This document shows, piece by piece, positions 1 through 10,494 of a DNA stretch of 64,000 nucleotides. Every line of letters begins with the position of its first letter. The stretch's first letter is position 1. A program made the translations under genes and the position numbers. The stretch comes from Trichomonas vaginalis G3 (Eukaryota > Parabasalia > Trichomonadida > Trichomonadidae): positions 25,450,082 to 25,514,081 of the forward strand of contig NC_067207.1 in NCBI RefSeq assembly GCF_026262505.1, written 5' to 3'. Under the pieces are notes generated by a model. That model was not told the DNA's origin. It searched no databases and worked only from the letters and a program-made list of their open reading frames with translations.

Positions 1-176
1 CATTAATGAGGTGATTCTTGATTGAGGAATAGATTTCAAACTAATCACTCCTTTTATTTTTGAAATTTTGAATCCATCAACTTTAAACATTTTATTCAAT
101 TTACATGTTGTCAATTCTTCAAATAATTTTTTATTATTGGCATAATAGTCATTAAATTCTTCAACAGATGAAAAAA
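1..176. repeat. left terminal inverted repeat of the Maverick (part)
   Basis: Bases 1 to 176 are the reverse complement of 14,207 to 14,382 with about one mismatch; pairing stops at a run of A at 176. The outer part of this repeat lies before the window. Confidence 0.93.
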
Positions 177-282
177 TTTTTATTTCAGTAATTGGTTTAA
201 CAACGTTTATTTTTTGTTGAACATTTCCACTTTCATTTATTTCTTCCTCCTCTGTTTCATTTATTTTTAAAATCGGTTTCAT
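1..282 (-). CDS. Maverick gene reaching into the left TIR (partial at window edge)
   Basis: An open frame runs leftward from an ATG at 282 off the window edge (94 codons visible). The start is acidic (a run of Glu near residues 10 to 14), followed by a Lys-rich part. Its last visible half lies inside the terminal inverted repeat, and the same protein segment recurs at the other end of the element. There the segment runs into a Glu/Arg-rich, coiled-coil-like end. The product is not recognised. The family usually has few genes in its repeats, so this gene is partly present in two copies per element. Confidence 0.6.
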   Translation of the reverse strand, partial: MKPILKINETEEEEINESGNVQQKINVVKPITEIKIFSSVEEFNDYYANNKKLFEELTTCKLNKMFKVDGFKISKIKGVISLKSIPQSRITSLM

Positions 283-348
283 TTATCATTAAATAAAAAT
301 TAGAATATAAGTGATGAAATATATTTTTTAATTAATATTAAATCAGAA

Positions 349-627
349 ATGGCTGCAGGATTCTTTAAAAAATTATGGGAAGGAATTAAGAAAGCTGCGG
401 GTTGGGTTCATAAAAATATTATTAAACCCGTTGCAAACTTTTTGGCACCAGTAGCGAAAACGGCAGGAACTATCATAGGTGGAGTATTAGGTACTAAAGC
501 AGGTAATCCGGCGATGGGAGCACAAGCAGGTAACGCAATTGGTGGAATTGCTGAAGGAATACTTAATAAAATAGGAGGTAATAGTGGAAAAATAAATAAA
601 TATTATTTTTATCTTAGTATCGGTTGA
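349..627 (+). CDS. small amphipathic/glycine-rich virion-type protein of the Maverick
   Basis: A 92-residue frame. The first 30 residues alternate Lys with Trp, Phe and Ile (FFKKLWEGIKK), which should form an amphipathic helix, followed by a Gly/Ala-rich hydrophobic stretch (about residues 35 to 75). Small proteins of this type in DNA viruses include core and membrane-lytic minor virion proteins, but no family could be named. A related frame lies head-to-head on the other strand at 609 to 822. Confidence 0.55.
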   Translation: MAAGFFKKLWEGIKKAAGWVHKNIIKPVANFLAPVAKTAGTIIGGVLGTKAGNPAMGAQAGNAIGGIAEGILNKIGGNSGKINKYYFYLSIG

Positions 628-822
628 AGTCTTTGATAAACTTTTTCTCCTTTATTTAATATTTCTCTTATTGGGGCGCTTTTGGCGTTATTGATTCAGC
701 AACGTCACTAATTGCTTCTTTATTCTTAAATATCCAATTTGCTCCTTTCTTCATTGTTTCCCAAACTTTATGCGCTCCTCTTTTTACTTTATCCCATAAT
801 TTTTAAAGAATCCTGCAGCCAT
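609..822 (-). pseudogene. second copy of the small amphipathic protein gene (Maverick)
   Basis: The minus strand starting at 822 begins with almost the same bases as the gene at 349 (both start MAAGFFK). It then diverges into another Lys/Trp-rich amphipathic segment. The two copies point towards each other and their ends overlap. The copy looks broken. Function unknown. Confidence 0.5.
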
Positions 823-891
823 AGTTGATTATTTCATTAAAATTAAAAATTCATTTTCATCTTTTAATTTTGATTTTTTATTTATTAATAA

Positions 892-2529
892 ATGACGACT
901 AACTATTTGGTGCCAAACACTAAACCGATTAATGGAAATGTATTTCATTCATTCGAAAAGATAAATGAAATATTCGCAAAGAATGACGGTAGAAGATATT
1001 ATAGAGAACTTGAAAGTTCATGCTATGACTCTGATGCTCCATATTTTGATGATAAACAAACTCATTTAAGAATTACAAATCCGGCTCATGATGTGAACCA
1101 ATTAGGTGACACATATATTAAACGCAAAGTTAAAGCAACTCTAGTTTCAAATAAAGCTTTCACATGTGATGCCGCTTTTAAATGCATGCGTTTATTCGTT
1201 GGTTACAAATCATCAAATCAAAGCTTTAAACAATTAGAAGTAGAAACCGAAAGAGGTGATGCCGGTTATCTTCAGATGGATTGCGCCCGTGAATCTTTCG
1301 CATTTGCAACATATAAACCAAAATCAGAAAGGAAAGTTAAAAAGTTTGTTCATTCGTTATATAATAATGTTCAAAAATATGATAACTCAGTATGTGGTAA
1401 ATATATTGACCCTTCAGAAGTTTCAAGAATGCAAATGAAGAAGTTGATGTCACTTTTGATATATTATTCCGGTAAATGATTTGTTAGCATTTCAGGCGTT
1501 CGATGATTATCCTAAATCATTTGGTGAAATCATTCTTAAATATTATGTTTTCAGGGAACTTTAGTATTTTGTCAGGTTGACCCGTTAAGAGTTGCTGATT
1601 TACAAAATTACGTTTATGAAAAGATAACTGATGAAAATTATGAAAAGATTATGAATCATGTTTATAAATATGATCGCAAATTCCAACAAATCGGACTTCC
1701 TGCCAAATTAATTACAAGCTTAGCCGCTACATCTGCTGACGCAACAGTTGATAACGTTATTATTTCATGCACAAAGATGGAAGTTTTAGAGGATAAATGC
1801 ATTACACCAGGATACGGTTTAATTGAAGAATCAGTTAAAGCAATACCACGTTTATTTAGTAAGGAAGATCCATTCATGATTCCAGCTCAACATATTGACG
1901 TTCGTTCACTAAATGGAGGTTGCATCACTCCTGAAGGTATTAGCTCAGATTTCTCATACGCTCTTCATAATGTTACAGATGTTGTGTTAACATTTCCGAA
2001 GAATGCAATGCAAAGAACAGTTTTAGAAAATCCAATGCTTCGAGGTCTTCAGGTCACTATAGATTCCAGAAACTTCCCCGATCAAGCGATGACCACAGTG
2101 GGTGACATATTCTTTACACGTATGCTTCAAGCTTCTGATTTAGATGGAGTGAATGAATGCACAGAAGAATACGAGGACTCATTAACTAGACCACTGAATG
2201 ATGATAATGGCACGCCATTAGCTAGAACATGGAAAGACCAAACTTCATTCTTATGCACTATTCCAGTTCAACGTGATGGAGCGGGTATATTCTTTGATGG
2301 ATTAGAAACTTTCAATTCACAAGTTACAGTACAAGTGAAAGCTTATCCAATCATTCAGGGTGAAAATGACACTTACTGTTCAAAGGTGACAAATCCTCCT
2401 CAGGTTTGGTTTACTAGGACTACGTATTGGACATGGACACCGGATGAAGGTTTGAAATATCATCCAACAGGTACACCACCACAGTATAGAAGTTCATATG
2501 ATGAAATATTGATGAATAGAAATGTTTAA
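892..2529 (+). pseudogene. capsid-like gene region of the Maverick
   Basis: This region lies just upstream of the packaging ATPase, where Polintons usually carry the major capsid gene. The predicted segments are rich in beta-strand-type sequence and resemble the start and body of a double-jelly-roll capsid protein in composition, length and gene order. No diagnostic motif can be read by eye, so the assignment rests mainly on position and character. The region appears broken in this copy. A structure-based search of its segments against Polinton capsids would settle the assignment. Confidence 0.5.
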
Positions 2530-2553
2530 AATTATAAATTTATTTTTGATTAA

Positions 2554-3381
2554 ATGGATTTAAATTCATCCACTCCTTATGAAGAATTAGCAGGAGTATA
2601 TAATACATACGTAGATGATATGATTAATGAAGCATTGAGTGATAATAGAAATGCTCTATCTAAGGAAAAATTAATGAAAATTCCATATTCTGAATGTTAC
2701 TTAAATTCAATCACTGCAGCAATTGGTAAACAAAATAAAGGTAAAACATTAACGATATTAAAACAAATTATCATTATTGCTAACACTTCACCCTATTCAC
2801 ATGTGTTAATTTATATCAACCGTTCAGGTTCACCTTCAGATGATACATTTGAATCTTTAAAGCATTTAATCAAAATTCCAATTATTTATTTATCACAAGA
2901 AGAAGCAGAAGATTATTTAAAAAACTTTTTAATGTATAAAGAATTATATAATACAATCAAGAAGCAAGGATTAGAGGATAAAATTATTGATAAACAACGG
3001 GATGAATTATTTGAAACACTTTCTATTTCAAATTTTGATAAAGAATTTTTGCATTCACTCATTTTTCTAGATGATGCGGTGAAATCAAAACTAATAACAA
3101 ATGAGAAATCATATTTTAATCAGTTATTAACTCAATGTCGACACATTCAGTGTTCATTCTTTATGGCTGTTCAATATTTCAAAGCATTAAGCACAAACAT
3201 TAAATCAAACCTGTCCACCCTTTTCATTTTCAGTGGTTTTAGTCGTCAACAGTTGAACGTTATGCTTTATCAAGTGAATTTACCAATGAGCATTAATGAA
3301 CTTTACACACAATATCAACAATTAGGAGAACATGGAAAAATAATAGTTGATTTAAATAAAGGAGGTGTTAAATTTGATTAA
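2554..3381 (+). CDS. packaging ATPase of the Maverick (FtsK/HerA type)
   Basis: A 275-residue protein with a Walker A-like loop near residues 57 to 64 (GKQNKGKT) and a Walker B-like strand near residue 170 (LIFLDD). The size and the order after the capsid-like region fit the A32/FtsK-HerA genome-packaging ATPases that Polintons carry. Such enzymes pump DNA into capsids. The start follows an A/T-rich block ending in TTAAATG, as at other genes of this element. Confidence 0.75.
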   Translation: MDLNSSTPYEELAGVYNTYVDDMINEALSDNRNALSKEKLMKIPYSECYLNSITAAIGKQNKGKTLTILKQIIIIANTSPYSHVLIYINRSGSPSDDTFESLKHLIKIPIIYLSQEEAEDYLKNFLMYKELYNTIKKQGLEDKIIDKQRDELFETLSISNFDKEFLHSLIFLDDAVKSKLITNEKSYFNQLLTQCRHIQCSFFMAVQYFKALSTNIKSNLSTLFIFSGFSRQQLNVMLYQVNLPMSINELYTQYQQLGEHGKIIVDLNKGGVKFD

Positions 3382-3421
3382 CTTTTTATAATTAATTTTT
3401 ATTTTTTATTTATAATTAAAC

Positions 3422-4321
3422 ATGACAGAAATTGCAAATCTTCTACAGGTTCCATTAAAACAAGGGACAAACAAAAAGGGTGCATATAATAGAACTATGA
3501 AAGTTCCTGATGGAATGAAAGAATTAGTCCACATTGTTGCCGGTCTTCAAAAGGATGTTAAACAAATGAGAAACGTTTTAACATTACCAGAAGCTCAAGC
3601 ATATGCCAAACGTCATGGACCAAATTGGGAAGCACATGAAGCAGACATTACGGGTCCAAATGGAAAACCTGATGGTATAAATGAAGTTTTCGTTACTGAT
3701 GGTCAAGGTAATATTAAAGTCATAAATGGTTATAAATTAACTATATCTGATTATCCTAAACGTAAAGCATATAATGAACGTTATCCTATGCAATTTGATG
3801 AAAATGGAAAAGCTGTTAAACAATACATTGGAGAAGGTGAAAATGGTCCAATTAATTCATACCGTTATAATCCATATTCTTATTTCAATGAAGAATTAAA
3901 TGCTATTGAAGAGGGACCGGATGGATTACCACGATATGTTAATCAGTTTGATGGTCAATATGCAAATATTAGACCTGAAATTCCAGCTAAGAAATTCTTT
4001 AAAGTTGCTTTATTCGATCCAGTGTTCAATGAACAGAAAGAAGCAATGAAAGCAGAATTTAAACCAATTCAAGTGGCAAGAATTTCTTCATCTTCACTTT
4101 CAGAAGCGTTCAAGGAATTGATAAAGAAACCACTTTATTCTCAACAAGGTTATAACTTTGATTTAATTAAAGAAAGTGATAGACGTAAATTAGAAAAATC
4201 AGATGGTTTTAAGAATGCATGTAATGAAATGATTAAAGATATTGTAAATGATAAAATAAGACTGGAAGAAACTCAAAGCAATATCAATAACATAATTGGT
4301 GCAGTTACAAAGAAAGTATAA
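3422..4321 (+). CDS. Maverick conserved-type protein, function unknown
   Basis: A 299-residue, mostly hydrophilic protein without signal peptide or membrane segment. The middle is rich in Asn, Gly and Tyr; the C-terminal 80 residues are helical and charged. It directly follows the packaging ATPase on the same strand, 40 bases apart, with the element's usual A/T-rich upstream block. Its position in the morphogenesis cluster suggests a virion or assembly role, but that is inference; no family was recognised. Confidence 0.6.
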   Translation: MTEIANLLQVPLKQGTNKKGAYNRTMKVPDGMKELVHIVAGLQKDVKQMRNVLTLPEAQAYAKRHGPNWEAHEADITGPNGKPDGINEVFVTDGQGNIKVINGYKLTISDYPKRKAYNERYPMQFDENGKAVKQYIGEGENGPINSYRYNPYSYFNEELNAIEEGPDGLPRYVNQFDGQYANIRPEIPAKKFFKVALFDPVFNEQKEAMKAEFKPIQVARISSSSLSEAFKELIKKPLYSQQGYNFDLIKESDRRKLEKSDGFKNACNEMIKDIVNDKIRLEETQSNINNIIGAVTKKV

Positions 4322-4405
4322 GCAAACAATGATGAACCTTGGGATATTACCGTAACAACTAAATAAAACTTTAAATATATTTTTCTTTTTTTTATTCAAT
4401 TATAA

Positions 4406-5077
4406 ATGAGAAGACGTTTCACAAGTCAAAAGAACACAAACGCAAAAGCAGAGATTACGGTTGGTTATAACGTAAATGATGATAAATCACGAATTATTCA
4501 AAATGTTAAAGTTAATGTTAGCCCTGAATTAACAAGGTCAGCAACTCAGTCCAATTTATTAACTCGTGACTTACCGAAGAATGAGGAGAATGAAGAAAAC
4601 CATGAGAATGGAGACCCAATCATTTTATCTGAACCCGGTAAAGAACCTGTTGAAATTCCCACTTATCCAACATACCCCCCGCCTCTTTCATCAAACATCG
4701 AGAACCCATATAAAATAGACATTAATTCTGAATTAATGAAAATTTACCGTGATATAATAATTAATAATTATGATTCAATAATAAATTTAATTGATCAATC
4801 CGGTTTAATTATTTTACCTTATGAATCATTAATTCACATTATCGCCATTCTTTGTGATGTTCAAGATTCAGACGTTAAGATTCAATTTTTCATAGATGAT
4901 GAGGTTTCATGCTGCGGAACAGTTGCAAAAATAAATCCTATAAAGGATATTAGCACAATTAAGATATCAAAGAACGGAACAACAACTGAACTTCATTTAA
5001 CATATAATGATATTTATAATAAAATAGTTGATGAATATAAAATATCACTTGAAAAATTCTTTGTTAAGGCTATTTAA
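4406..5077 (+). CDS. Maverick protein, function unknown
   Basis: A 223-residue protein. The N-terminus is basic (MRRRF), followed by an acidic, Pro-rich linker (about residues 60 to 95, including PTYPTYPPP) and a more compact Ile-rich C-terminal half. It is preceded by an A/T-rich block ending in TATAAATG. A Pro-rich linker between a basic tail and a compact part would suit a structural or DNA-binding virion protein, but nothing was recognised. Confidence 0.55.
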   Translation: MRRRFTSQKNTNAKAEITVGYNVNDDKSRIIQNVKVNVSPELTRSATQSNLLTRDLPKNEENEENHENGDPIILSEPGKEPVEIPTYPTYPPPLSSNIENPYKIDINSELMKIYRDIIINNYDSIINLIDQSGLIILPYESLIHIIAILCDVQDSDVKIQFFIDDEVSCCGTVAKINPIKDISTIKISKNGTTTELHLTYNDIYNKIVDEYKISLEKFFVKAI

Positions 5078-5227
5078 TATTCAAGCATTAACATTATTGA
5101 ATAATAATCCTTTGAATCATAATCAATAATAATTGACCTTTCACCAGTTTCTATCGTTTGTTTTATTTCTTTTTGTTCCTCACTATCTGGATCGGTCATT
5201 GTAATTGTTTTTGTTATAGTATCAGCT

Positions 5228-5551
5228 TTATTTTAACTTCAATCTTTTTCCATCGGGATATTTAAACCAAAATTCCAAAAATTCGATATTGTCAATCTGT
5301 TCATATTTTAATCTATCAATTACATTTTTAATACCATCTGAAAATCTTATGAAATGGTCATTATATGGGTTTGATTGAACTAAATTTGAATGAAGTGAAA
5401 TATAACCTGTTGATGAATATGACATTGACTCATATTTTCTGAAAACACTAAAATTTATAACATGAATGAATTTCTTATTCGTTGAATTTATGAATTCTTG
5501 AGGTAATCTTATTCTAGTTTTATTTATCACTGGAAAATAACGCTTTACCAT
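5228..5551 (-). CDS. Maverick small protein on the opposite strand, unknown
   Basis: Reading from the ATG at 5551 gives 107 residues rich in Lys, Phe, Tyr and Ser with no signal peptide or membrane segment. The open frame extends slightly upstream without another ATG, so 5551 is taken as the start. It sits between two plus-strand genes. No family recognised. Confidence 0.45.
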   Translation of the reverse strand: MVKRYFPVINKTRIRLPQEFINSTNKKFIHVINFSVFRKYESMSYSSTGYISLHSNLVQSNPYNDHFIRFSDGIKNVIDRLKYEQIDNIEFLEFWFKYPDGKRLKLK

Positions 5552-5570
5552 ATTTTTAATCGTAATAAAA

Positions 5571-6280
5571 ATGTCAATTATCAATATTATTTCGAATAAT
5601 AGCTGTGAATTAAATTTAACAGTTAGCGGAATTTATAATGTTACTCTCGTTTCTGTGAGTGGTAAATTTAATCCCATTCTTTTAGACCCTTCAGATTATA
5701 TATCATTTATTAAAGATGACCTTGAAAAAACGTATGATATGTATATAAATAATGTGATAGCGAAATGGGATATTAACATGATTTTAAGTTATTTAAATGA
5801 ATCATTTATTGTATGGTATGAAGAAAATTTTAAATCAAAACCCGATAAACTTTTTGAACTTGATGAAATAAATAACCTTATTAAATTTCCGCTGAAAATT
5901 AAATTTTGTACTCCTCATCTTCGTTCATTGTTGGGATATTAAATTTTGAAAAAGATGTTGGGGATGTTTTGTATTCTGACACTGGTTCCAATTTCATTTT
6001 AATCAAATGTGATAAAGTTAATACCCCAATGAGATTTTCACATCAAACATTAGACCCTAACTCTTACCCATCAATACAAAACATTTTATCCATCAACTTA
6101 AACACATTTTCTTTATCATATCCGTTTCAATTATCTGGGAATTCATTTATTCTTCATTCAAAAGATTTATCAAATATTAAATTTAGAATAACCGACCTAT
6201 TTGATTGTGATTTAGAATTTATGAATGAAATATTATGGCAATTTCAAATAGAAAAAATAGGTGATGAGATAACGGATTAA
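5571..6280 (+). pseudogene. Maverick region of unknown coding content
   Basis: Coding-like sequence with beta-rich, Ile/Asn/Phe-rich predicted segments between the minus-strand gene at 5,228 and the fibre-like gene at 6,305. It looks broken here. No family recognised; by position it could belong to the structural cluster. Confidence 0.4.
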
Positions 6281-6304
6281 ATATTTATTTTTAAATCATA
6301 ATAA

Positions 6305-7593
6305 ATGATTAAACAACAGCAACCACAACAACTTAAGGCACAAAGCACCCAGGTCCCTCAGACCATTACATACGCCATATATGCATATAATTCAAAGACG
6401 GCAGAACAAACGCAAAGGTTGAAATATGGAGATTTGGAGATAGTATTGAAAAATGACCATTTCGAATTCGTTTGCAAAGGTGGTGCAGTGATATCAAATA
6501 TAAAAGAAATTTTATTTATGAATTCAAAAATTAAAGGAATAACGGATGATATAACATCAATTCCACCAGAAGAACAGAGATATTACGCATTAAATGCATT
6601 TCCTAAAGTTTTGAAGATTGGAAGATTTAATTTAAATGAGGAATTCATAGAAGGTTTCCTAAATGACATAATGAAGAGGGCGGATAAGGAATATGTGGAT
6701 AGTGAGTTAATGAAGAAGGCAAATTTGGTTTATGTTGATGAAAAAGATAATGAAATTAAAGAAAGGGTTGAATGGTATCATGAATGGACATCAAAGATTT
6801 TAAAAACTAAAGCCGATACAGGATGGGTTTCAGGATGTTTAGACCTTAAAGCAGATAAAACTTATGTTAACGATGAGTTAGAGAAGAAGGCGGATAAGGA
6901 ATGGACATTGGAGACTTTTAAAGTTAAAGCTGATACAGGATGGGTTTCAGGATGTTTAGACCTTAAAGCAGATAAAACTTATGTTAACGATGAGTTAGAG
7001 AAGAAGGCGGATAAGGAATGGACATTGAGACTTTTAAAGTTAAAGCTGATACAGGATGGGTTTCAGGATGTTTAGACCTTAAAGCAGATAAAACTTATGT
7101 TGATGAAAATTATGCAAAGAAGTCGGAAGTAAATGATGTGATTACAAGCATGAAAAATGAAATACTTCAAACATTATATCCTGTTGGTTCTATTTATACG
7201 TCAATGAACTCAACAAATCCCGCAACAGTTTTAGGTTTTGGTGAATGGAAGCAGATTGTAGATAAATTCTTATACTGTGCTAGATATTCAAAGACGGCAG
7301 GAGGTTCGAAGAAAATTAAAGAAGCAAACCTTCCACCGCACACTCATACAGGAACTACAAACTTTTCTGGCGACCATAGCCACTCATTAAGAGACCACCC
7401 ATTATACAACTCAGACTATGAAGCCGGTTATGATGTTTTATCTCCAGATTATAACCATTCAGCAAAAAAGACTTTTCGACAAACTGAGCCAGGAGGAAAT
7501 CATGTCCATACTTTCACAACAAATCCAACAGGCTTGGGTAAAGATTATATGCCACCATTTATGACTGTATTTGCATGGTATAGAGTTTATTGA
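6305..7593 (+). pseudogene. fibre-like Maverick gene with phage tail-collar-type end
   Basis: The region encodes a Gln-rich start, a compact domain, then nearly identical repeats of about 39 residues (KADTGWVSGCLDLKADKTYV recurring). It finishes with a domain carrying LYPVGSIYTSMNSTNP, GFGEWKQI, His clusters (PPHTHTG, GDHSHS, GNHVHTF) and a PPFMTVFAWYRV ending. That closing domain matches the phage tail-collar/receptor-binding tip type found at the ends of bacteriophage and large-virus fibres, where His residues bind metal along a trimer axis. The shaft repeats are consistent with a trimeric stalk. The region looks broken in this copy. A role in host attachment is inference from the domain type. 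Confidence 0.7.
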
Positions 7594-7639
7594 ATGAACT
7601 AAATATATTTTATGTCTGTAATTAATTAGGTAATGAAGT

Positions 7640-8090
7640 AATGGATGAACTGCAGAAATATATTTTATCGTTAATGTTTACGTTAATGGTTTCAGGTTAT
7701 TCAATAATTAATTATTTTTGAATAACTGAGGGTGTCACTATGTCACCATGTGTCACTCGGTTAATTAACTTCTCTGAAAAAATGAGACAACATGACATTT
7801 TGACAACAGTCATGGAAATATATTTTATCGTGAATGTTTACGTTAATGGTTTCAGGTTATTCAATAATTAATTATTTTTGAATAACTGAAGGTGTCACTA
7901 TGTCACCATGTGTCACTCGGTTAATTAACTTCTCTGAAAAAATGAGACAACATGACATTTTGACAACAACACAGGAGGAAGGCACTTATGAATTATTTTT
8001 GAATAACTGAAGGTGTCACTACGTCACCATGTGTCACTCGGTTAATTAACTTCTCTGAAAAAATGAGACAACATGACATTTTGACAACAT
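7640..8090. repeat. repeat array left of the PrimPol/helicase cassette
   Basis: Three near-identical units of about 100 bp lie at roughly 7,707 to 7,807, 7,866 to 7,967 and 7,994 to 8,088. Each contains TTTTTGAATAACTGA, a TGTCAC-rich segment and ends in GACATTTTGACAACA. The first two are also preceded by a shared A/T-rich stretch. The array has the opposite orientation to the one at 10,495 to 10,965. Confidence 0.9.
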
Positions 8091-8127
8091 TTACGAAAAT
8101 TTGATGCAGTCCAAAAATAAAGTTAGT

Positions 8128-8157
8128 TTTAAAATTATTTTTATTCCTATATAAATG
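8128..8157 (+). promoter_or_regulatory. A/T-rich block ending in (T)AAATG, shared by Maverick genes
   Basis: Before the PrimPol start lies a T-rich run, then TATAAATG with the gene's ATG at its end. The same layout (10 to 30 bases of T-rich ATTTTTATTTTT-like sequence, then a/tAAATG) precedes the genes starting at 892, 2,554, 4,406, 6,305, 11,021 and, on the minus strand, 12,995. It recalls the late-promoter TAAATG of poxviruses and relatives; a promoter role here is inferred from recurrence. Confidence 0.5.
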
Positions 8158-9318
8158 ACAGTAACAAACAACAACAGCAACTATATCATTTCTGATGAAC
8201 AAGTTATTGATTCATTAGCTGAGGAATTAGTTGTGGCAGAAACTAAAACCCTCAACGAAAGAATTGGTGAAAACAAGATTGATTTACATAACTACCTCAA
8301 ACATGATGGAGGAAGAGGAATGAAAACTGGTACAGCTTTATTAGTAAATAAAATTTCAAATTTAACGATTATAGATGTTGATATCAATAAATCGTACAAT
8401 GATGAACTTAAAGAAACAGTTAGAAAAGACATTTTATCAAAACTTTCGGATAAAGATGTTATCGTTAAAACTGCATCAGGAGGTCTTCACATTTATTGCA
8501 ACACTAATTTCTTCTATTCAACCTCGAACAGAATGATTAAATGTTATTCCTGCAATGATTATGATATTGACATAATGACTTCTATTGATGATTCAAAGCG
8601 TTCATTAGTGGTTATGGCTGATTCAAGAGTTCGCAAGAATGCAACAGAACCAATCAATACATACTCATTCATTCGTGGAAGTTATGATTCAACATTAACT
8701 AGAACAGTGAATGATATATTAAATGATTTGAATATTAAGGTAAGAGTTGAACAGAAGAACGAAGAAATAAAGACTATCATGAATGAAAACAAAGATGTAA
8801 ACATTGACGATAAACTTGCCCAGAGCATAGTTGATGGCATCTGTGATTTTGAAGTACATAATGATGGTGGAAACATGAATTTGGAAAAAGAAGTTACATT
8901 ATTCACACTGTTTCAAGCAATTAATTCGTTACCAGATCATTTAATTAATGAAGCATACGATAACGTTTATAACTTCTGCAGTTTAACTGAAAATGCAAAA
9001 AGTAATTTTGAAAAAGCACGTAGTAGATATGCACATTTAATGACTTCTCCATTTGTTTTAGTGAAGATTCTAAAACTATATCAAAAGGAATATTATGATG
9101 AATATGTTTTACCTTTATTACGTAAGCCAAAAATAACATTTGATATCAAACTTGATGACTCGTTTTTGATAACAGATATTAGACGTAAAGCTGAAAATCA
9201 TCAGTATAAAAACAGTTCTGAAGTAATTGAGGATTTATCACGTGTAATCCGTTTTGTAGATTGTGGAAATAAATATTTCATTCAAAAGGACTATAATATC
9301 CACGACAAAATGAATTAA
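8155..9318 (+). CDS. PrimPol-type primase/polymerase part of the Maverick cassette
   Basis: A 387-residue frame. The N-terminal 200 residues have the layout of bifunctional primase-polymerase (AEP/PrimPol) domains: LTIIDVDINK with the acidic metal-binding pair near residue 70, then a TASGGLHIYC motif near residue 105 with the conserved Ser-Gly-Gly-His, followed by a DIDIM strand. AEP primases start and extend DNA chains at replication origins. The helicase part follows directly. Such PrimPol plus SF3 helicase pairs are typical of virophages, Polinton-like viruses and large DNA viruses. Confidence 0.72.
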   Translation: MTVTNNNSNYIISDEQVIDSLAEELVVAETKTLNERIGENKIDLHNYLKHDGGRGMKTGTALLVNKISNLTIIDVDINKSYNDELKETVRKDILSKLSDKDVIVKTASGGLHIYCNTNFFYSTSNRMIKCYSCNDYDIDIMTSIDDSKRSLVVMADSRVRKNATEPINTYSFIRGSYDSTLTRTVNDILNDLNIKVRVEQKNEEIKTIMNENKDVNIDDKLAQSIVDGICDFEVHNDGGNMNLEKEVTLFTLFQAINSLPDHLINEAYDNVYNFCSLTENAKSNFEKARSRYAHLMTSPFVLVKILKLYQKEYYDEYVLPLLRKPKITFDIKLDDSFLITDIRRKAENHQYKNSSEVIEDLSRVIRFVDCGNKYFIQKDYNIHDKMN

Positions 9319-9342
9319 ATATCATTCGTTCTTCAGTCAAAC

Positions 9343-10467
9343 ATGAAAGAGTCACTCAAAATGATTAAATTATTTAAAGAAGAAGGTAAGACCATAACAG
9401 CATGGGATGTACTACTAAATCAATTGTCTTCATTAACCGTTAAGGGTGTTTGCTTTAAATCTGATTCCCCAGATGTTTTCTCAACGTTTCAAGGTTATAA
9501 ATACAACGTTCTCGAAAAGCCTGATTACTCAAAAATTGAGATGTTTATGGATTTCATTAAAGAAGCCATTTGTGATAATAACGATGAAGTGTATAAATAT
9601 CTACTCGGCTGGATTGCATCAATGATTCAACATCCCGGAATCAAGAATGAAACAGCAATTATTTTGAAAGGACTTCAGGGAACAGGTAAAAACAGATTCA
9701 CAGACATTATTTCTGAACTTCTCGCTGGTTATTCATGTAAAAACATTACCGAAATAGGTGAGCTAACGGGTAATTTCAATTCAGTAGTTGAGAATAAAAT
9801 GTTTCTTGTACTTAATGAACTCAAGAATGTAGGTGAAGACAGACTCGCAAACTTCAACGCTTTGAAATCAATTATTACGGATAATGAGATTAGAATTAAT
9901 GAAAAGAATCAACCCAGAAGAACTGCTCAGAATGTTGCCAATTTCATTTTCGTAACTAACAACGTCTACCCTGTCAAAATTGAAGTTGGAGACAGAAGAT
10001 ACGTAGTTTTAAGAGTAAATGGTAAATTTAAGGGTCAATTTGATTACTTCAAGAATTTAATGGATTCATGCACAAAGGAATTTTATGATAACCTTTTAAC
10101 ATATTTTATCAATTACGACCTTTCATCATTTAATGTACGAATCATACCGATGACTGAAGCCAAACAAGATTTAATAGAATTATCAACAAATCCTTTAGAT
10201 GTATGGATAAATACACATTATGATGAATTGTGTGCAGGTATGACATGTAAAAATGCGCTATTCTGCAAACCATCAGACATGAAAGACAAGAATTTCCAAA
10301 TGAGCATTAAGGATAAATGTGATAAGAAACAGGTAAGAATAGATGGTAAACAAACATGGTGTTATGTTTTGAAAGAAGAAATGAAAGGATTATATAAACA
10401 GGTTGAACCAAACGATAATGAGGATTCATTTACTGACGATGAAATACCTGTAAATGAGGCAGTATAA
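9343..10467 (+). CDS. SF3 (D5-like) helicase part of the Maverick cassette
   Basis: A 374-residue frame with a Walker A motif near residues 109 to 116 (GLQGTGKN), a Walker B-like strand (MFLVLNE) and a sensor-like FIFVTNN followed by an Arg-rich GDRRYVVLRV element. These are the motifs A, B and C of superfamily 3 helicases of the D5/primase-associated type, which unwind viral origins as hexamers. The C-terminal 100 residues are charged and not assigned. With the preceding PrimPol part it forms a replication cassette bounded on both sides by inverted repeat arrays. Confidence 0.8.
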   Translation: MKESLKMIKLFKEEGKTITAWDVLLNQLSSLTVKGVCFKSDSPDVFSTFQGYKYNVLEKPDYSKIEMFMDFIKEAICDNNDEVYKYLLGWIASMIQHPGIKNETAIILKGLQGTGKNRFTDIISELLAGYSCKNITEIGELTGNFNSVVENKMFLVLNELKNVGEDRLANFNALKSIITDNEIRINEKNQPRRTAQNVANFIFVTNNVYPVKIEVGDRRYVVLRVNGKFKGQFDYFKNLMDSCTKEFYDNLLTYFINYDLSSFNVRIIPMTEAKQDLIELSTNPLDVWINTHYDELCAGMTCKNALFCKPSDMKDKNFQMSIKDKCDKKQVRIDGKQTWCYVLKEEMKGLYKQVEPNDNEDSFTDDEIPVNEAV

Positions 10468-10494
10468 AGTATGATTGGAATTTATTTTTGCATT

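Noticed and set aside
7640-8090. Regular repeats that could suggest a CRISPR array
   Set aside because: Units are about 100 bp with similar content throughout, no short repeat/unique-spacer pattern, and the genome is eukaryotic.
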